Shown: piece after piece, positions 8,066 to 16,743 of the stretch
Numbering within the stretch: position 1 is the stretch's first letter
Layout: the number at the start of each line of letters is the position of its first letter
Assembly: GCA_035276475.1 (NCBI GenBank)
Contig: DATELQ010000037.1
Span: 1-64,000, forward strand
Source: DATDFB01 sp035276475
GTDB taxonomy: Bacteria > Acidobacteriota > Thermoanaerobaculia > Gp7-AA8
Direction: 5' to 3'
DNA length: 64,000 bases
Translations under genes and position numbers: made by a program
The notes under the pieces: model-generated
The model's input: the letters and a program-made list of their open reading frames with translations, nothing else
Databases searched by the model: none
What the model was told of the DNA's origin: nothing

Positions 8066-9042
8066 CGGGTGGCCTCGAGGCGGATGCGCGGGTCGGCGAA
8101 CGCGTAGAGGATGTCGGCGAAGAGCGAGGCGAAGAGGGTGATGACCGCCGTCGTCACCGTGAGGCCGAGGATCATCGGGTAGTCGCGCTGCGACATCGAG
8201 TCGAAGTAGAGCCGGCCGATGCCGTCCCACTGAAAGATCGTCTCGACGATGACGCTGCCGGAGATGAGGTACGGAATCGTCAAACCGAGGAGCGTGATCA
8301 GCGGGATCAGCGCATTGCGGAATGCGTGACGCCACATGACCGCCGCTGGCGCCGCCCCCTTCGCGCGCGCCGTGGTGATGAAGTCCTGGCGGATCACCTC
8401 AATGAGCGCCGACTTCGAGTAGCGCGCGAAGATGGCCATCTGCGCGTACGTCAGCGTGACGACCGGAAGGATGAGATGGCGCACGCGGTCGAGGAGCTGC
8501 TGCGCCGCGTTCATCTGCAGATAGTCGTCCGAGGTCATGCCGAAGAGCGGGAGGACATTGAGCTTCACGGAGAAGAACTGCATCAGCAGCAGGGCCACCC
8601 AGAAGCTCGGCAGCGAATAGAGAAGGAAGAAGCCGACGGCGGAGGCGCGCTCGGACAGGCGCCCCGAGCGCGTCGCGCTCCAGAGGCCGATCGGCACGCC
8701 GAGCATCGCGGCGATGAGGAACGCGATGAGGTTCAGGACGAAGGTATTCGGCATCTTCTCGGCGATGTGGGCCATGACGGGCTGCTCGTCGATGATCGAC
8801 TTGCCGAAGTCGAGGGTGACGACGCCCTTCACCCACCACGCGTACTGCGCGACGATGGGCTGGTCGAGGTGATGCTCGTGGCGGATGTGCTGGACGATTG
8901 CGGCGGGCGGCCGTCCCTTGGGGCTCAGGAACAACAAGGTCGGATCGCCGGGCACGGCGTGGATGAGGGCGAACACCGCGACCGTGATGCCGAAGAAGGT
9001 CAGCACCCCGTAGGCGCAACGGCGGATCAGGTACGAGAGCAC
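8062..9042 (-). CDS. Peptide ABC transporter permease, OppB/DppB type
   Basis: Inner-membrane permease partner of the OppC-type gene. The 326-residue product begins MLSYLIRRCAYGVLTFFGITVAVFALIHAVPGDP, the typical first helix with the conserved V-P-G-D-P. It continues with five further helices and an EAA loop TTARAKGAAPAAVMWRHAFRNAL. It starts with GTG at 9042, only 4 nt after the binding-protein stop, and overlaps the next gene by 4 nt. Opp, Dpp and nickel systems are hard to tell apart by eye, so the substrate is left general. Confidence 0.95.
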   Translation of the reverse strand: MLSYLIRRCAYGVLTFFGITVAVFALIHAVPGDPTLLFLSPKGRPPAAIVQHIRHEHHLDQPIVAQYAWWVKGVVTLDFGKSIIDEQPVMAHIAEKMPNTFVLNLIAFLIAAMLGVPIGLWSATRSGRLSERASAVGFFLLYSLPSFWVALLLMQFFSVKLNVLPLFGMTSDDYLQMNAAQQLLDRVRHLILPVVTLTYAQMAIFARYSKSALIEVIRQDFITTARAKGAAPAAVMWRHAFRNALIPLITLLGLTIPYLISGSVIVETIFQWDGIGRLYFDSMSQRDYPMILGLTVTTAVITLFASLFADILYAFADPRIRLEATR

Positions 9043-9046
9043 TGCG

Positions 9047-10696
9047 TCATTTCACGTTCTGAAACCGCTTCGGAATCCACCACCCCAGCTCGCCCGGGTA
9101 CCACAGGTTCAGCCCCCACCCCTTGCTCTCGTTCACGTTGCGCAGGCGCTTGTTGACGGCCCACTTCGACGAGACCTGCAGCGTCCAGGTGTACGGCTGG
9201 TCGTTGGCCAGCACCTCGTGCAGCTTGCGCATGATGGGGATGCGTTTCTTGAGGTCGAGCTGGGTCCGCTCCGCGTCCATCAACTTGTCGGCCTCGGGAT
9301 TCGAATAGAAGACGATGTTCTGGCTCTGCGGCGCGAACTGCGAGGAGTGAAAGAGCGTGAACGGATCGGGATCGGGATCGACGTCCCAGGCCAGCTGCGC
9401 GGCCTCGAAGTTCCCGCCGAGGACTCGCTGCATGAAGGCGCTCGTGTCGAGCGGAACGATGTTCATCTGCACGCCGATCTTCTTGAGCTCCGCCTGCAGC
9501 AGCTGCCCGAACGGACTCGAGACGGCGTTGCCGCCGGGGATCAGCATGTCGAACTTGAACGGCTTGCCGTTCTTGTCGAGGATGCCGTCCTTGTCGCTGT
9601 CAGTCCATCCGAGGGAGTTGAGGATGCGCTGGGCCTCGAGGGGGTTGTACTGGATGACCGGGACGTCGGGGTTGTAGGCCCACTCGTCCGGCGTGAAGGG
9701 GCCGTTCATGGCCCGGGCCGTGCCGTGATAGAGGTTGTTGATCACCGACTGCAGGTCGATGCACATGGACATGGCCCGGCGCACGCGGCGGTCGCCGAAG
9801 ATGGGGTGGCGGTTGTTCCAGGGGATGAAGTTGTAGGTCAGCGTGTAGAAGCGGCGGAAGTCGATGGTCTTCTGCAGCTCGGGGCGGCGGCTCTCCATGA
9901 GCCAGACGTCAGAGCTGATCTGGGCCTCGTCGACGTCGCCGCGCTGCACGGCCTGCCAGGCGGTCTTGTCGTCGTTGATGACCTTGAAGAGGATCGTGTC
10001 GATCCAGACCGGCGGGCCCCACCAGTCCTTGCGCCGCTGCAGGACGATCTCCTTCCCCGGCACGCGGCGGACGAGCGTGTACGGCCCGGAGCCGATGGCG
10101 CGGTCGACCCAGCCGCCGCGGAAGTCGCCCTGACTGTAGACGTGCTCCGGCAGAGGGAGGACGTTGTTGAACTGGGTGAGCTGCGACGCCAGGGTCTCCT
10201 TGAACCCGACGACGATGGTGTGGTCGTCCAGGACTTTGGTGGTGGCGAGGTCGAGCTTGTCGAAGCCGCCGGCGATCTGCGCGGCCTCGCTGGCGGGATC
10301 GACGATTTTCTTGAGCGTGAAGAGGACGTCGCTCGCCTTGATGGGCGTGCCGTCGGAGAACGTCGCCTTCGGGTTGAGGTGGAAGGTGTAGAGCCTGCCG
10401 TCGGGCGAGATCTCCCACTTGTCCGCGAGGCCGGGAATCGGCTGGAGGTTGACGTCGAGATGGACGATGGGGGTGTAGAGGTAGTAGGCGATGAGGCGGT
10501 CGTACTTCGTCGCCGAGACGATGGGGTTGAGCGTGCTGACGTCGCCGGAGAGGCGGCGCAGGACCGTGCCGCCGGCCACCGGTACGGTGTCATCCTCCAC
10601 CGCCGTTTGCACCGGCGGCAGCGCAGTCTCTCTCTTGCACGTGGCCGCGCAGAGAGCGAGCAGAAGAACAGCAAGGAGGGTGCGGGAACTGTTCAC
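9047..10696 (-). CDS. Peptide ABC transporter substrate-binding protein (family 5)
   Basis: Exported solute-binding protein delivering peptides to the two permeases encoded just downstream. The 549-residue product has a hydrophobic export signal ending near LLLALCAATCKRE, possibly a lipoprotein although the lipobox is not canonical. SBP_bac_5 features follow: TVLRRLSGDVSTLNPIVS, LADKWEISPDGRLYTFHL, FSDGTPIKASDVLFTLK, IGSGPYTLVRR and DRRVRRAMSMCIDLQSV. The GTG at 10696 was chosen because it directly precedes the signal peptide. The next upstream in-frame starts would translate hairpin B as repetitive Ser/Thr/Leu codons, which is surely artefactual. The matching ATPases are about 10 kb away at 20.5-22.7 kb. 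Confidence 0.93.
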   Translation of the reverse strand: MNSSRTLLAVLLLALCAATCKRETALPPVQTAVEDDTVPVAGGTVLRRLSGDVSTLNPIVSATKYDRLIAYYLYTPIVHLDVNLQPIPGLADKWEISPDGRLYTFHLNPKATFSDGTPIKASDVLFTLKKIVDPASEAAQIAGGFDKLDLATTKVLDDHTIVVGFKETLASQLTQFNNVLPLPEHVYSQGDFRGGWVDRAIGSGPYTLVRRVPGKEIVLQRRKDWWGPPVWIDTILFKVINDDKTAWQAVQRGDVDEAQISSDVWLMESRRPELQKTIDFRRFYTLTYNFIPWNNRHPIFGDRRVRRAMSMCIDLQSVINNLYHGTARAMNGPFTPDEWAYNPDVPVIQYNPLEAQRILNSLGWTDSDKDGILDKNGKPFKFDMLIPGGNAVSSPFGQLLQAELKKIGVQMNIVPLDTSAFMQRVLGGNFEAAQLAWDVDPDPDPFTLFHSSQFAPQSQNIVFYSNPEADKLMDAERTQLDLKKRIPIMRKLHEVLANDQPYTWTLQVSSKWAVNKRLRNVNESKGWGLNLWYPGELGWWIPKRFQNVK

Positions 10697-10711
10697 GCCG
10701 CCATTATAGGC

Positions 10712-10781
10712 AGTGCTGAGTGCTGAGTGCCGAGTGCTGAGTTGGGAGGTACTCAGCACTCAGAACACAGCACTCAGCACT
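10712..10781. repeat. Heptad-repeat inverted repeat B (hairpin)
   Basis: Left arm 10712-10741 is tandem AGTGCTG 7-mers (one copy AGTGCCG). Right arm 10752-10781 is its reverse complement with 27 of 30 positions matching; the loop is TTGGGAGGTA. It occupies almost the whole gap between the stop of the beta-propeller gene and the GTG of the peptide-binding protein, both on the minus strand. No T-run is attached. Unit length (7) and palindromic arrangement match hairpins A, C and D, but the unit sequence differs. Confidence 0.85.
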
Positions 10782-10784
10782 CTT

Positions 10785-12935
10785 CTACGGCAGGGTGATG
10801 GACTCGGTCGAGACGTTGTAGTACGCGTCGGTCGCGCGAACAATTACAAATTTTCCGGCGATGGCGCTGCGCGTCAGCCGGTAGCTCTCATCCGGCGAGT
10901 CGGCGATGCCGTCGACCGGCGTGAGGCGGATCCACTTCTGCGCGTCGATGGAGTACTCGACCTTGCCGATCGGCGAGAGCTTGTCGGTCACGCGGATGAC
11001 GACGTCGCTGCCGCTCACGTTCGAAACGATCTGCGGCGGGGTGTTGTCGACCAGGAACTCGATCCCTTCCTTCGTATCCGTCAGCGCCCCCTCGGCGTTG
11101 TCCTGCGCGTCGGTGACGGAGAGGCGCAGCTCGTACACGCCGTCGGGGAGCTGCGAGGTGTCGAAGTTCATCGACGTCTCGTCGAGGTTGTCGCGCAGGC
11201 GCAGCCAGTTGTCCGTCCCCTTGCGGCGGAACGAGAGCGAGTAGCGCAGCGAGTCGTTGTTCTCGTCGTGCGCGCGCCACGTCACGGTGCGGTAGCCCTT
11301 GCGGTAGACCTTCTTCCCCGGCTCGTTCTTGTCGTGCGCCGGCTCGAGGCTGGTGAAGATGCCGTATTCGTCGGGGTTCGTGGCCTCGACGACGTTGGGC
11401 GACTGCGGGTAGCTGCCGGTGATGTAGACGACGGCCGGCTCCTGCACGGCGACGTTGTCGATGACCGGGGCGACGTTGCGGTTGAGGAAGGAGATGGTGA
11501 CGGTGTCGACGGCGATGTCGGGCGCGGGATTCGGCATGGTGAGCTTCCACTGCACGTACCGCCCCGCCGGCGCCTGAATCGACCCCTCGGACGCCGCCGT
11601 CGAGGCGCTCCACGGACTCCACGTGGCGTCGGGCGTGCGCGTGTTGCCGCTGCGGAAGGCGATGGCGAGGTGGCCGTTGTCGACGTCGCTGCCGTCGATG
11701 CGGTAGTGGCCGAAGCGCGAGAAGCGGTCGACGTCCTTCGCCGCGGAGCGGAACTCCGCCTTCGCCGACGGCGCGCTTTCCATGCGATAGATCGCACCGC
11801 TGTTGGTCGTCGTGATCAAGCCGTCCGAGGAGATCGAGACGACCTGCTTCTCCGGCACGGTGGCGATGAGCGACACCTCGGTGCCTTTCATCGAATAGAC
11901 GCGTCCCTGCGGGCCGCTCGACAGCAGGATCGTGCCGTTCGGGCCGCCGCTGATGGCGTAGACCATCTCGCGGTCGAACTTGCGCACGGTCTGCACGAAG
12001 CCGTCGGGATCGATGCGGTAGATCTCGCCGCTGCCGCCACTCGTCACGGCCGCGGCGGCGGAGTCGTCGAACGAGTACGAAACCTCGACCGAGGCGGTGG
12101 GCTCGTCTTTCTTCGGCTCGGCGCCGGTGGCCGTCGCGGACGTGCTCGTGCCCGAGGGCTGCGGCGTCTTCTGCTGCGGCTTGGGCGCGCTGGACGGCAG
12201 CACGTTGCTCGCCGCCGAGGCCCAGCCGGTGCCGTTCGCATCGACGTAGATCGCGGAGATCTCGCTCAGCGGCGAGTCGAAGAGCGCGTGGGCGCTGCCG
12301 TCCGGACGCACTTCGTAGATCCGGCCCTTGCCCGAGCCGCCGGCGAGGATCGAGCCGTCTTTGCGCACGGCGAGCGAGCGCAGGTGCGTGTCGGGCGCGT
12401 CGAAGAAGACCTTCCCCTCCCCGTTCGCGGCGACGCGGAAGAGCTTTCCTTCGACGCCGGTGGCGGCGAGGAGGTCGTTGCCGCTGAAGGCGAGGGCCCA
12501 GATGTAAGCCTGCTTCGGATCGAAGACGACGGTGGACTTGCCGGTGTCGTCGACGCGGTAGATCTTCCCGTTCGGCGACGTGCCGGCGTAGAGAGCGCCG
12601 TCATGCCAGGCGATGGTGTAGATCTCCGGCTCCGGCGCGGTCCAGACGACTTTGAGGTCGCTGCCGCGGAGGCGATAGAGCTTGCCGTCGTTGCCGGTGC
12701 CGAAGTAGCGGTCGCCGTTCGCCGCCGTGGCCTGGGAGAGGACGAACGGATCGGTGAACGAGGCGATCTTCGTCACGCCCGGTGCCGGCCGGAGCTCTCC
12801 GCGCGAGGTGACGGCGAAGCCGTCAACCTCGCCCGCGAGGAAATCCTCGGTGCTGCGGACTCTCCAGAATTGCGGGACGACGGCGAAGGCGGTGGACGAG
12901 AACAGTGCCACTAAAAGCGCAAGGCGAAACCGCAT
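10785..12935 (-). CDS. Secreted beta-propeller protein of unknown function
   Basis: A 716-residue exported protein. After a signal peptide (MRFRLALLVALFSSTAFA) come about seven propeller-like blades (about 60-400). Examples are DRYFGTGNDGKLYRL, GALYAGTSPNGKIYRVDDTG, NDLLAATGVEGKLFRV, GSILAGGSGKGRIYEVRPDG and GTILLSSGPQGRVYSM, similar to NHL/SMP-30/WD-type propellers. The C-terminal third (about 430-716) looks like fibronectin/Ig-type beta domains (RFSRFGHYRIDGSDVDN, VTWRAHDENNDSLRYSLSFR, YELRLSVTDAQDN). I chose the ATG at 12935 over an in-frame GTG two codons upstream because AAAGGG sits at proper distance. It lies 9 nt downstream of the S55-like gene, so the two are probably one operon. No catalytic motif was recognised. 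Confidence 0.85.
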   Translation of the reverse strand: MRFRLALLVALFSSTAFAVVPQFWRVRSTEDFLAGEVDGFAVTSRGELRPAPGVTKIASFTDPFVLSQATAANGDRYFGTGNDGKLYRLRGSDLKVVWTAPEPEIYTIAWHDGALYAGTSPNGKIYRVDDTGKSTVVFDPKQAYIWALAFSGNDLLAATGVEGKLFRVAANGEGKVFFDAPDTHLRSLAVRKDGSILAGGSGKGRIYEVRPDGSAHALFDSPLSEISAIYVDANGTGWASAASNVLPSSAPKPQQKTPQPSGTSTSATATGAEPKKDEPTASVEVSYSFDDSAAAAVTSGGSGEIYRIDPDGFVQTVRKFDREMVYAISGGPNGTILLSSGPQGRVYSMKGTEVSLIATVPEKQVVSISSDGLITTTNSGAIYRMESAPSAKAEFRSAAKDVDRFSRFGHYRIDGSDVDNGHLAIAFRSGNTRTPDATWSPWSASTAASEGSIQAPAGRYVQWKLTMPNPAPDIAVDTVTISFLNRNVAPVIDNVAVQEPAVVYITGSYPQSPNVVEATNPDEYGIFTSLEPAHDKNEPGKKVYRKGYRTVTWRAHDENNDSLRYSLSFRRKGTDNWLRLRDNLDETSMNFDTSQLPDGVYELRLSVTDAQDNAEGALTDTKEGIEFLVDNTPPQIVSNVSGSDVVIRVTDKLSPIGKVEYSIDAQKWIRLTPVDGIADSPDESYRLTRSAIAGKFVIVRATDAYYNVSTESITLP

Positions 12936-12944
12936 GCACACCCT

Positions 12945-14762
12945 TTAAATTGTCGGTTTGATATCGATGTCGATCTTCAGCGCGCCGTCGACGATGTAGC
13001 CGAGGGGACGCGCCTGCTTGGCGGCGGGATGGTACTTCACCGCGGCCTGCGCGCCGTTCGTCGTGTCGGCCGCCACCACGGCGCGCATGGTCGGCGGAAG
13101 GTCCGGCAAATAGACGCCGCTCATCACGGCGCCGTCCGATTGCGAGTAGAGGCCGAGGGTCAGGTCGGTCGACGGGCGGAGCCGCTGCAGCACCGCCAGC
13201 ACCTGCTCGAGCGTGCGCGGGTCGGGCGGCACGAGCGAGAAGTCGATCTGGTTCATCAGCGACCCGCTGCCGACGAGGAGGTAGGCCTGCCCGGGCGGCT
13301 GGTTGTCCGGGATCTTCACGTCGAACGTCTCCGTGAAGGCCTCGCCGCGGAACGGCTTGAGGAGCGTGCGCACTTTGACGGTGTCGCCCGCGGTGAACCG
13401 TCCCTTCGCCGGCGAGTCGATCGACGCCTCCAGAAGCTTGGCGATCTTGAGGCCGTCGTCGTGGCGGAGGTGGAGCTTCACGCTCTCGATGTCGGCCTGG
13501 CGGAACTCGTTCGACATCAGGTACCCGGCCACGATGGCCAGGTACTGCGGAATGGCCTGCCGCGCCTGCGCCCCCGCCCACCCTTCGTGCAGGACGATCG
13601 GCTGGTCGAAGCCTTTGAGCTTGATCTCCGACTCGAGCATGACCGTGCGCTCGCCGGCGGCGCGCTGGGCGTTGGCGACGACGCTGTCGGCGGCCATGGC
13701 CAGGATCAGCGGCGAGAGCTGCGTGTGCCGCACGATGTTGACGTGGTAGTTCTTGGCCGGGCCGCCCCCCTCGACCGCGAGGTCGATCGGGATCATGTCG
13801 GCGCTCGCGCCGACCGTGCCCATGATGCCGTTGGCGCGGTCCTGCTTGAACGCGCCGACGATCGCGCCGGTGTTGGCGAACTTGAACGAGCTCGCCAGCG
13901 AGGGCATGACCGTGATGATCTCCGACTTCGCCATCGGGAAGCTCACTTCACCCATGTCGAGGAACGGGTGGCCGAAGGCGTAGATCTCGTTGCCGTCGAC
14001 GACGGTGACGGTGCCGGTGGCGGCAACGTTGAAGTCGCCGTTGAGAAGGACGGCGCCGACAGGGTCGCCGGGCTTGAATTGCGAAGTGTCCGCTTTCGTC
14101 GTCGTTGTCGACGTCGAGGTCGAGCCGCTCGGCACGGCCACGAAGCCCATGGCGTCGAGCCACGGCGCGAAGCGGCTGACGGTCTCGGGCGCGAAGCTCG
14201 ACAGCGACAGCGGCACGGCGATCGGCTTCGCGCCGCTCATCGTGCTCGCCGGCGCCGCGCCCGCCAGGCCGTTCTGCATCTTGGCGAAGAGCTCGTCGGT
14301 TTTGTGCTCGGTGATGGCTTTGAGGAAGTCGCCCGCACTCATCCGCGCCGCGGTCACCGCGGCGCTGCTCCCGCCGCCGGACTCGGCGATCTTCAGCATC
14401 TGCGCGATCGGGGTGATGCCCGCCACCGGCTCCTTGGCGAACTGCCACGAGTACGCGAGCGCGCCGATGACCTTGCCGTCGATGTAGACCGGCGAGCCGC
14501 TCATGCCGGCGATGACGCCGGCGCGCTGCACGACCGGCGAGTCGACTTTGGCGAGGATCAGGTCCTGCCCGGGGCCGATGTTGTTCAGCACGCCGAGGAT
14601 CTCGACGTCGAAGCGGTCGAGGCGCGTCCCCTCGAAGACCGTCACGCCGTAGCCCTTCATCCCTTTATGGATCTGGGAAAGCGGCATGGTCGACTGCGCC
14701 GTAGCGGAAAAGGCGAACAGAGCCGCGACGGCGGCGAGAAGGAGAATTTTGGGTGTGCGCAC
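12945..14762 (-). CDS. SpoIVB (S55)-like serine peptidase domain protein
   Basis: A 605-residue exported protein with an N-terminal S55 peptidase-like domain (about 25-250): MPLSQIHKGMKGYGVTVFEG, FDVEILGVL and the serine-containing signature VIAGMSGSPVYIDGKVIGALAY, followed by GITPIAQML. The central region has IYAFGHPFLDMGEVSFPMAKS, also typical of SpoIVB-type proteins. The C-terminal half is beta-rich and of unknown role. SpoIVB itself is a sporulation signalling protease; homologues in non-sporulating Gram-negatives have no established function. The start was put at GTG 14762, directly before the signal peptide (RTPKILLLAAVAALFAFSATA). The longer frame would overlap the upstream permease gene and has no nearer start codon. 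It is paired with the beta-propeller gene. Confidence 0.85.
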   Translation of the reverse strand: MRTPKILLLAAVAALFAFSATAQSTMPLSQIHKGMKGYGVTVFEGTRLDRFDVEILGVLNNIGPGQDLILAKVDSPVVQRAGVIAGMSGSPVYIDGKVIGALAYSWQFAKEPVAGITPIAQMLKIAESGGGSSAAVTAARMSAGDFLKAITEHKTDELFAKMQNGLAGAAPASTMSGAKPIAVPLSLSSFAPETVSRFAPWLDAMGFVAVPSGSTSTSTTTTKADTSQFKPGDPVGAVLLNGDFNVAATGTVTVVDGNEIYAFGHPFLDMGEVSFPMAKSEIITVMPSLASSFKFANTGAIVGAFKQDRANGIMGTVGASADMIPIDLAVEGGGPAKNYHVNIVRHTQLSPLILAMAADSVVANAQRAAGERTVMLESEIKLKGFDQPIVLHEGWAGAQARQAIPQYLAIVAGYLMSNEFRQADIESVKLHLRHDDGLKIAKLLEASIDSPAKGRFTAGDTVKVRTLLKPFRGEAFTETFDVKIPDNQPPGQAYLLVGSGSLMNQIDFSLVPPDPRTLEQVLAVLQRLRPSTDLTLGLYSQSDGAVMSGVYLPDLPPTMRAVVAADTTNGAQAAVKYHPAAKQARPLGYIVDGALKIDIDIKPTI

Positions 14763-14817
14763 GACGGGTCTAACTGTACTCCTCCCCGGCGCTATTTCGC
14801 GTTCTGTGCCCGGTGAA

Positions 14818-16038
14818 TCACTCGTAACGAAGCGCATCGATCGGATCGAGCTTCGAAGCCTTCGCGGCCGGGTAGATGCCGAAGATGATGCCGAGCACTG
14901 CGCAGAAGCCGAAGGCGATGGCGATGGCCCAGAGCGGCGTGTGGACGGGCGGCAGCTCGAGAAGGCGCTTCAGGAGAAGGCGTGCCACGTTGGCAAGTAG
15001 GTAGCCGCCGGCGACGCCGATGCCGCCGCCGAGGCCCGACAAGACGACGGCCTCGATGAGAAATTGCAGCATGACGTCGGCGCGGCGGGCTCCGATGGCC
15101 TTGCGGACGCCGATCTCGCGCGTCCGCTCCGTCACGGAGACGAGCATGATGTTCATGATCCCGATGCCGCCGACGAGCAGGGCGATGCCGACGACCGCGC
15201 CCATGACGACGCTCGTGGTCGTCAGCGCCTTGGAGATCATCTTCAGGATCTCCTCCTGCGCCAGGACGCGGAAGTCGTTGCGCTGATCTTTCTTGAGGTG
15301 GTGGCGCGTGCGCAGGATCTCCGTGGTCTGTTCTTCGACCTGATCGAGGTCGCTGCCGTTGCGCATCTGAAACGCCAGGATGAGGCGCTTCATGTTCTCC
15401 GGGCCCCAGATCGATTCCGCGGTGGTGAAGGGGATGAAGACGACGTCGTCGCGGTCCTGGCCGAAGGAGCCGCCCTTCTTTTCCATGACGCCGACGACCG
15501 TGAAGCCGTTGTCGTTGATCTGGATGCTCTTCCCGACCGGGTCGGCGCCGAGCTCGAGCTTCTCCGCAACGGTCTCGCCGATGACGCAGACGCGCTTCTT
15601 GCTCTCGGCGTCGAGGACGGAGAAGAAGCGCCCGCGATCGACCCAGTGGTTGAAGACGTCCTGGTAGGCGGCGCTGACGCCCATCAACTGCACGGCGTGG
15701 TGGGTCTCCGCCCGCTTGGTCTCGACGTTGGTCATGAAGAGCGGGGTGAAGTCCTTGATGGTCGGCGTGGCCTTCTGCACCGCCTCGGCGTCCTCGATGG
15801 TCAGCTCCGGCAGCTTCTGGGGCAAGCCGCGCCCCTCGCCGGCGTCAGGGAAGACTTCGATGTAATTCGTCCCGACGCTCTGCAGGTCCTCGGAGAGTTT
15901 GTACTGCATCCCCTGGACGAGCGAGACGACGGCGATGACCGCGGCCACGCCGATCATCACGCCGAGGGTCGTGAGGATCGAGCGCATCTTGTTGGCGCCG
16001 ATGGCGCGCAACGCGATTTTTACGTTTTCGAAGAACAT
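14818..16038 (-). CDS. MacB/FtsX-type ABC transporter permease
   Basis: A 406-residue inner-membrane permease of the MacB/LolC/FtsX superfamily. The first helix (MRSILTTLGVMIGVAAVIAVVSLVQGMQ) is followed by a periplasmic core domain (about 45-260; GVSAAYQDVFNHWVDRGRFF, RVCVIGETVAEKLELG). Three C-terminal helices include the conserved VGGIGIMNIMLVSVTERTRE stretch and end with FGIYPAAKASKLDPIDALRYE. It is the last gene of the TolC - Yip1 - HlyD - ATPase - permease operon, which suggests MacAB-TolC-like export of a peptide, siderophore or lipid. The ATPase is a separate gene, unlike fused MacB. Confidence 0.93.
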   Translation of the reverse strand: MFFENVKIALRAIGANKMRSILTTLGVMIGVAAVIAVVSLVQGMQYKLSEDLQSVGTNYIEVFPDAGEGRGLPQKLPELTIEDAEAVQKATPTIKDFTPLFMTNVETKRAETHHAVQLMGVSAAYQDVFNHWVDRGRFFSVLDAESKKRVCVIGETVAEKLELGADPVGKSIQINDNGFTVVGVMEKKGGSFGQDRDDVVFIPFTTAESIWGPENMKRLILAFQMRNGSDLDQVEEQTTEILRTRHHLKKDQRNDFRVLAQEEILKMISKALTTTSVVMGAVVGIALLVGGIGIMNIMLVSVTERTREIGVRKAIGARRADVMLQFLIEAVVLSGLGGGIGVAGGYLLANVARLLLKRLLELPPVHTPLWAIAIAFGFCAVLGIIFGIYPAAKASKLDPIDALRYE

Positions 16039-16050
16039 GGCCGCGACGCG

Positions 16051-16743
16051 CTAATTCGCAATTTTCCCATCCCGAATATGAATCACCCTCTTCGCCTCCT
16101 GCGCCACATCATCCTCATGCGTCACCATGATGATCGAGTTCCCGCGGCTGTGGAGGTCGCGGAAGAGGTCGAGGATCTCGCGGCCGGTTTGGGAGTCGAG
16201 GTTGCCGGTGGGCTCGTCGGCCAGCAGCAGCGACGGCTTGTTCACCAGGGCGCGGGCGATCGCCACGCGCTGGCGCTGGCCGCCGGAGAGCTCGTTCGGC
16301 TGGTGGTTCATGCGGTCGCCGAGGCCCACCGCGGAGAGCGCCTCCTCGGCCAGCTGACGGCGCTCGGCCCGGGGGATCTTCGCGTAGACGAGCGGCAGCT
16401 CCACGTTCTGCAGCGCCGTCGTGCGGGCCAGCAGGTTGAACGTCTGGAACACGAAGCCGATCTTCTTGTTGCGCACGGCCGCCAGCTCGTCGTCGTTCAT
16501 CGACTCCACCGGCGTGCCGTCGAGGATGTACTGCCCCGCGCTGGGGCGGTCGAGGCAGCCGATGATGTTCATCAGCGTCGACTTGCCCGAGCCCGACGGC
16601 CCCATGATCGCCACGTACTCCCCCTGCGCCACGATCAGGTCGACGCCGCGCAGCGCGTAGATCTCCTGCGGCCCGAGTTGGTAGACGCGGGTCAGCTCGT
16701 GCATCTCGATCAGGTGTGCGCCGTTGCCGTTTCCGTTGCTCAC
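16051..16743 (-). CDS. MacB/LolD-type ABC transporter ATP-binding protein
   Basis: A 230-residue ATPase that energises the adjacent permease. All ABC motifs are present: Walker A GPSGSGKST (near residue 50), Q-loop region IGFVFQTFNLL, signature NELSGGQRQRVAIARAL and Walker B LLLADEPTGNLDS, followed by the switch histidine in IIMVTHEDD. 'PTGNLDS' is typical of the MacB/LolD/FtsE group. Its start overlaps the stop of the HlyD gene by 4 nt, and the permease follows after 12 nt. Assignment to a MacAB-TolC-like exporter rests on these neighbours. Confidence 0.95.
   Translation of the reverse strand: MSNGNGNGAHLIEMHELTRVYQLGPQEIYALRGVDLIVAQGEYVAIMGPSGSGKSTLMNIIGCLDRPSAGQYILDGTPVESMNDDELAAVRNKKIGFVFQTFNLLARTTALQNVELPLVYAKIPRAERRQLAEEALSAVGLGDRMNHQPNELSGGQRQRVAIARALVNKPSLLLADEPTGNLDSQTGREILDLFRDLHSRGNSIIMVTHEDDVAQEAKRVIHIRDGKIAN

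Noticed and set aside
7199..8335. Longer OppC-type gene starting at 8335
   Set aside because: The extra residues are Arg/His/Pro-rich shadow of the OppB-type gene; the ATGA overlap at 8062-8065 gives the natural start.
9047..10759. Longer peptide-binding protein starting at 10759
   Set aside because: The extra N-terminus would be a translation of hairpin B (repetitive Ser/Thr/Leu), while a GTG at 10696 directly precedes the signal peptide.
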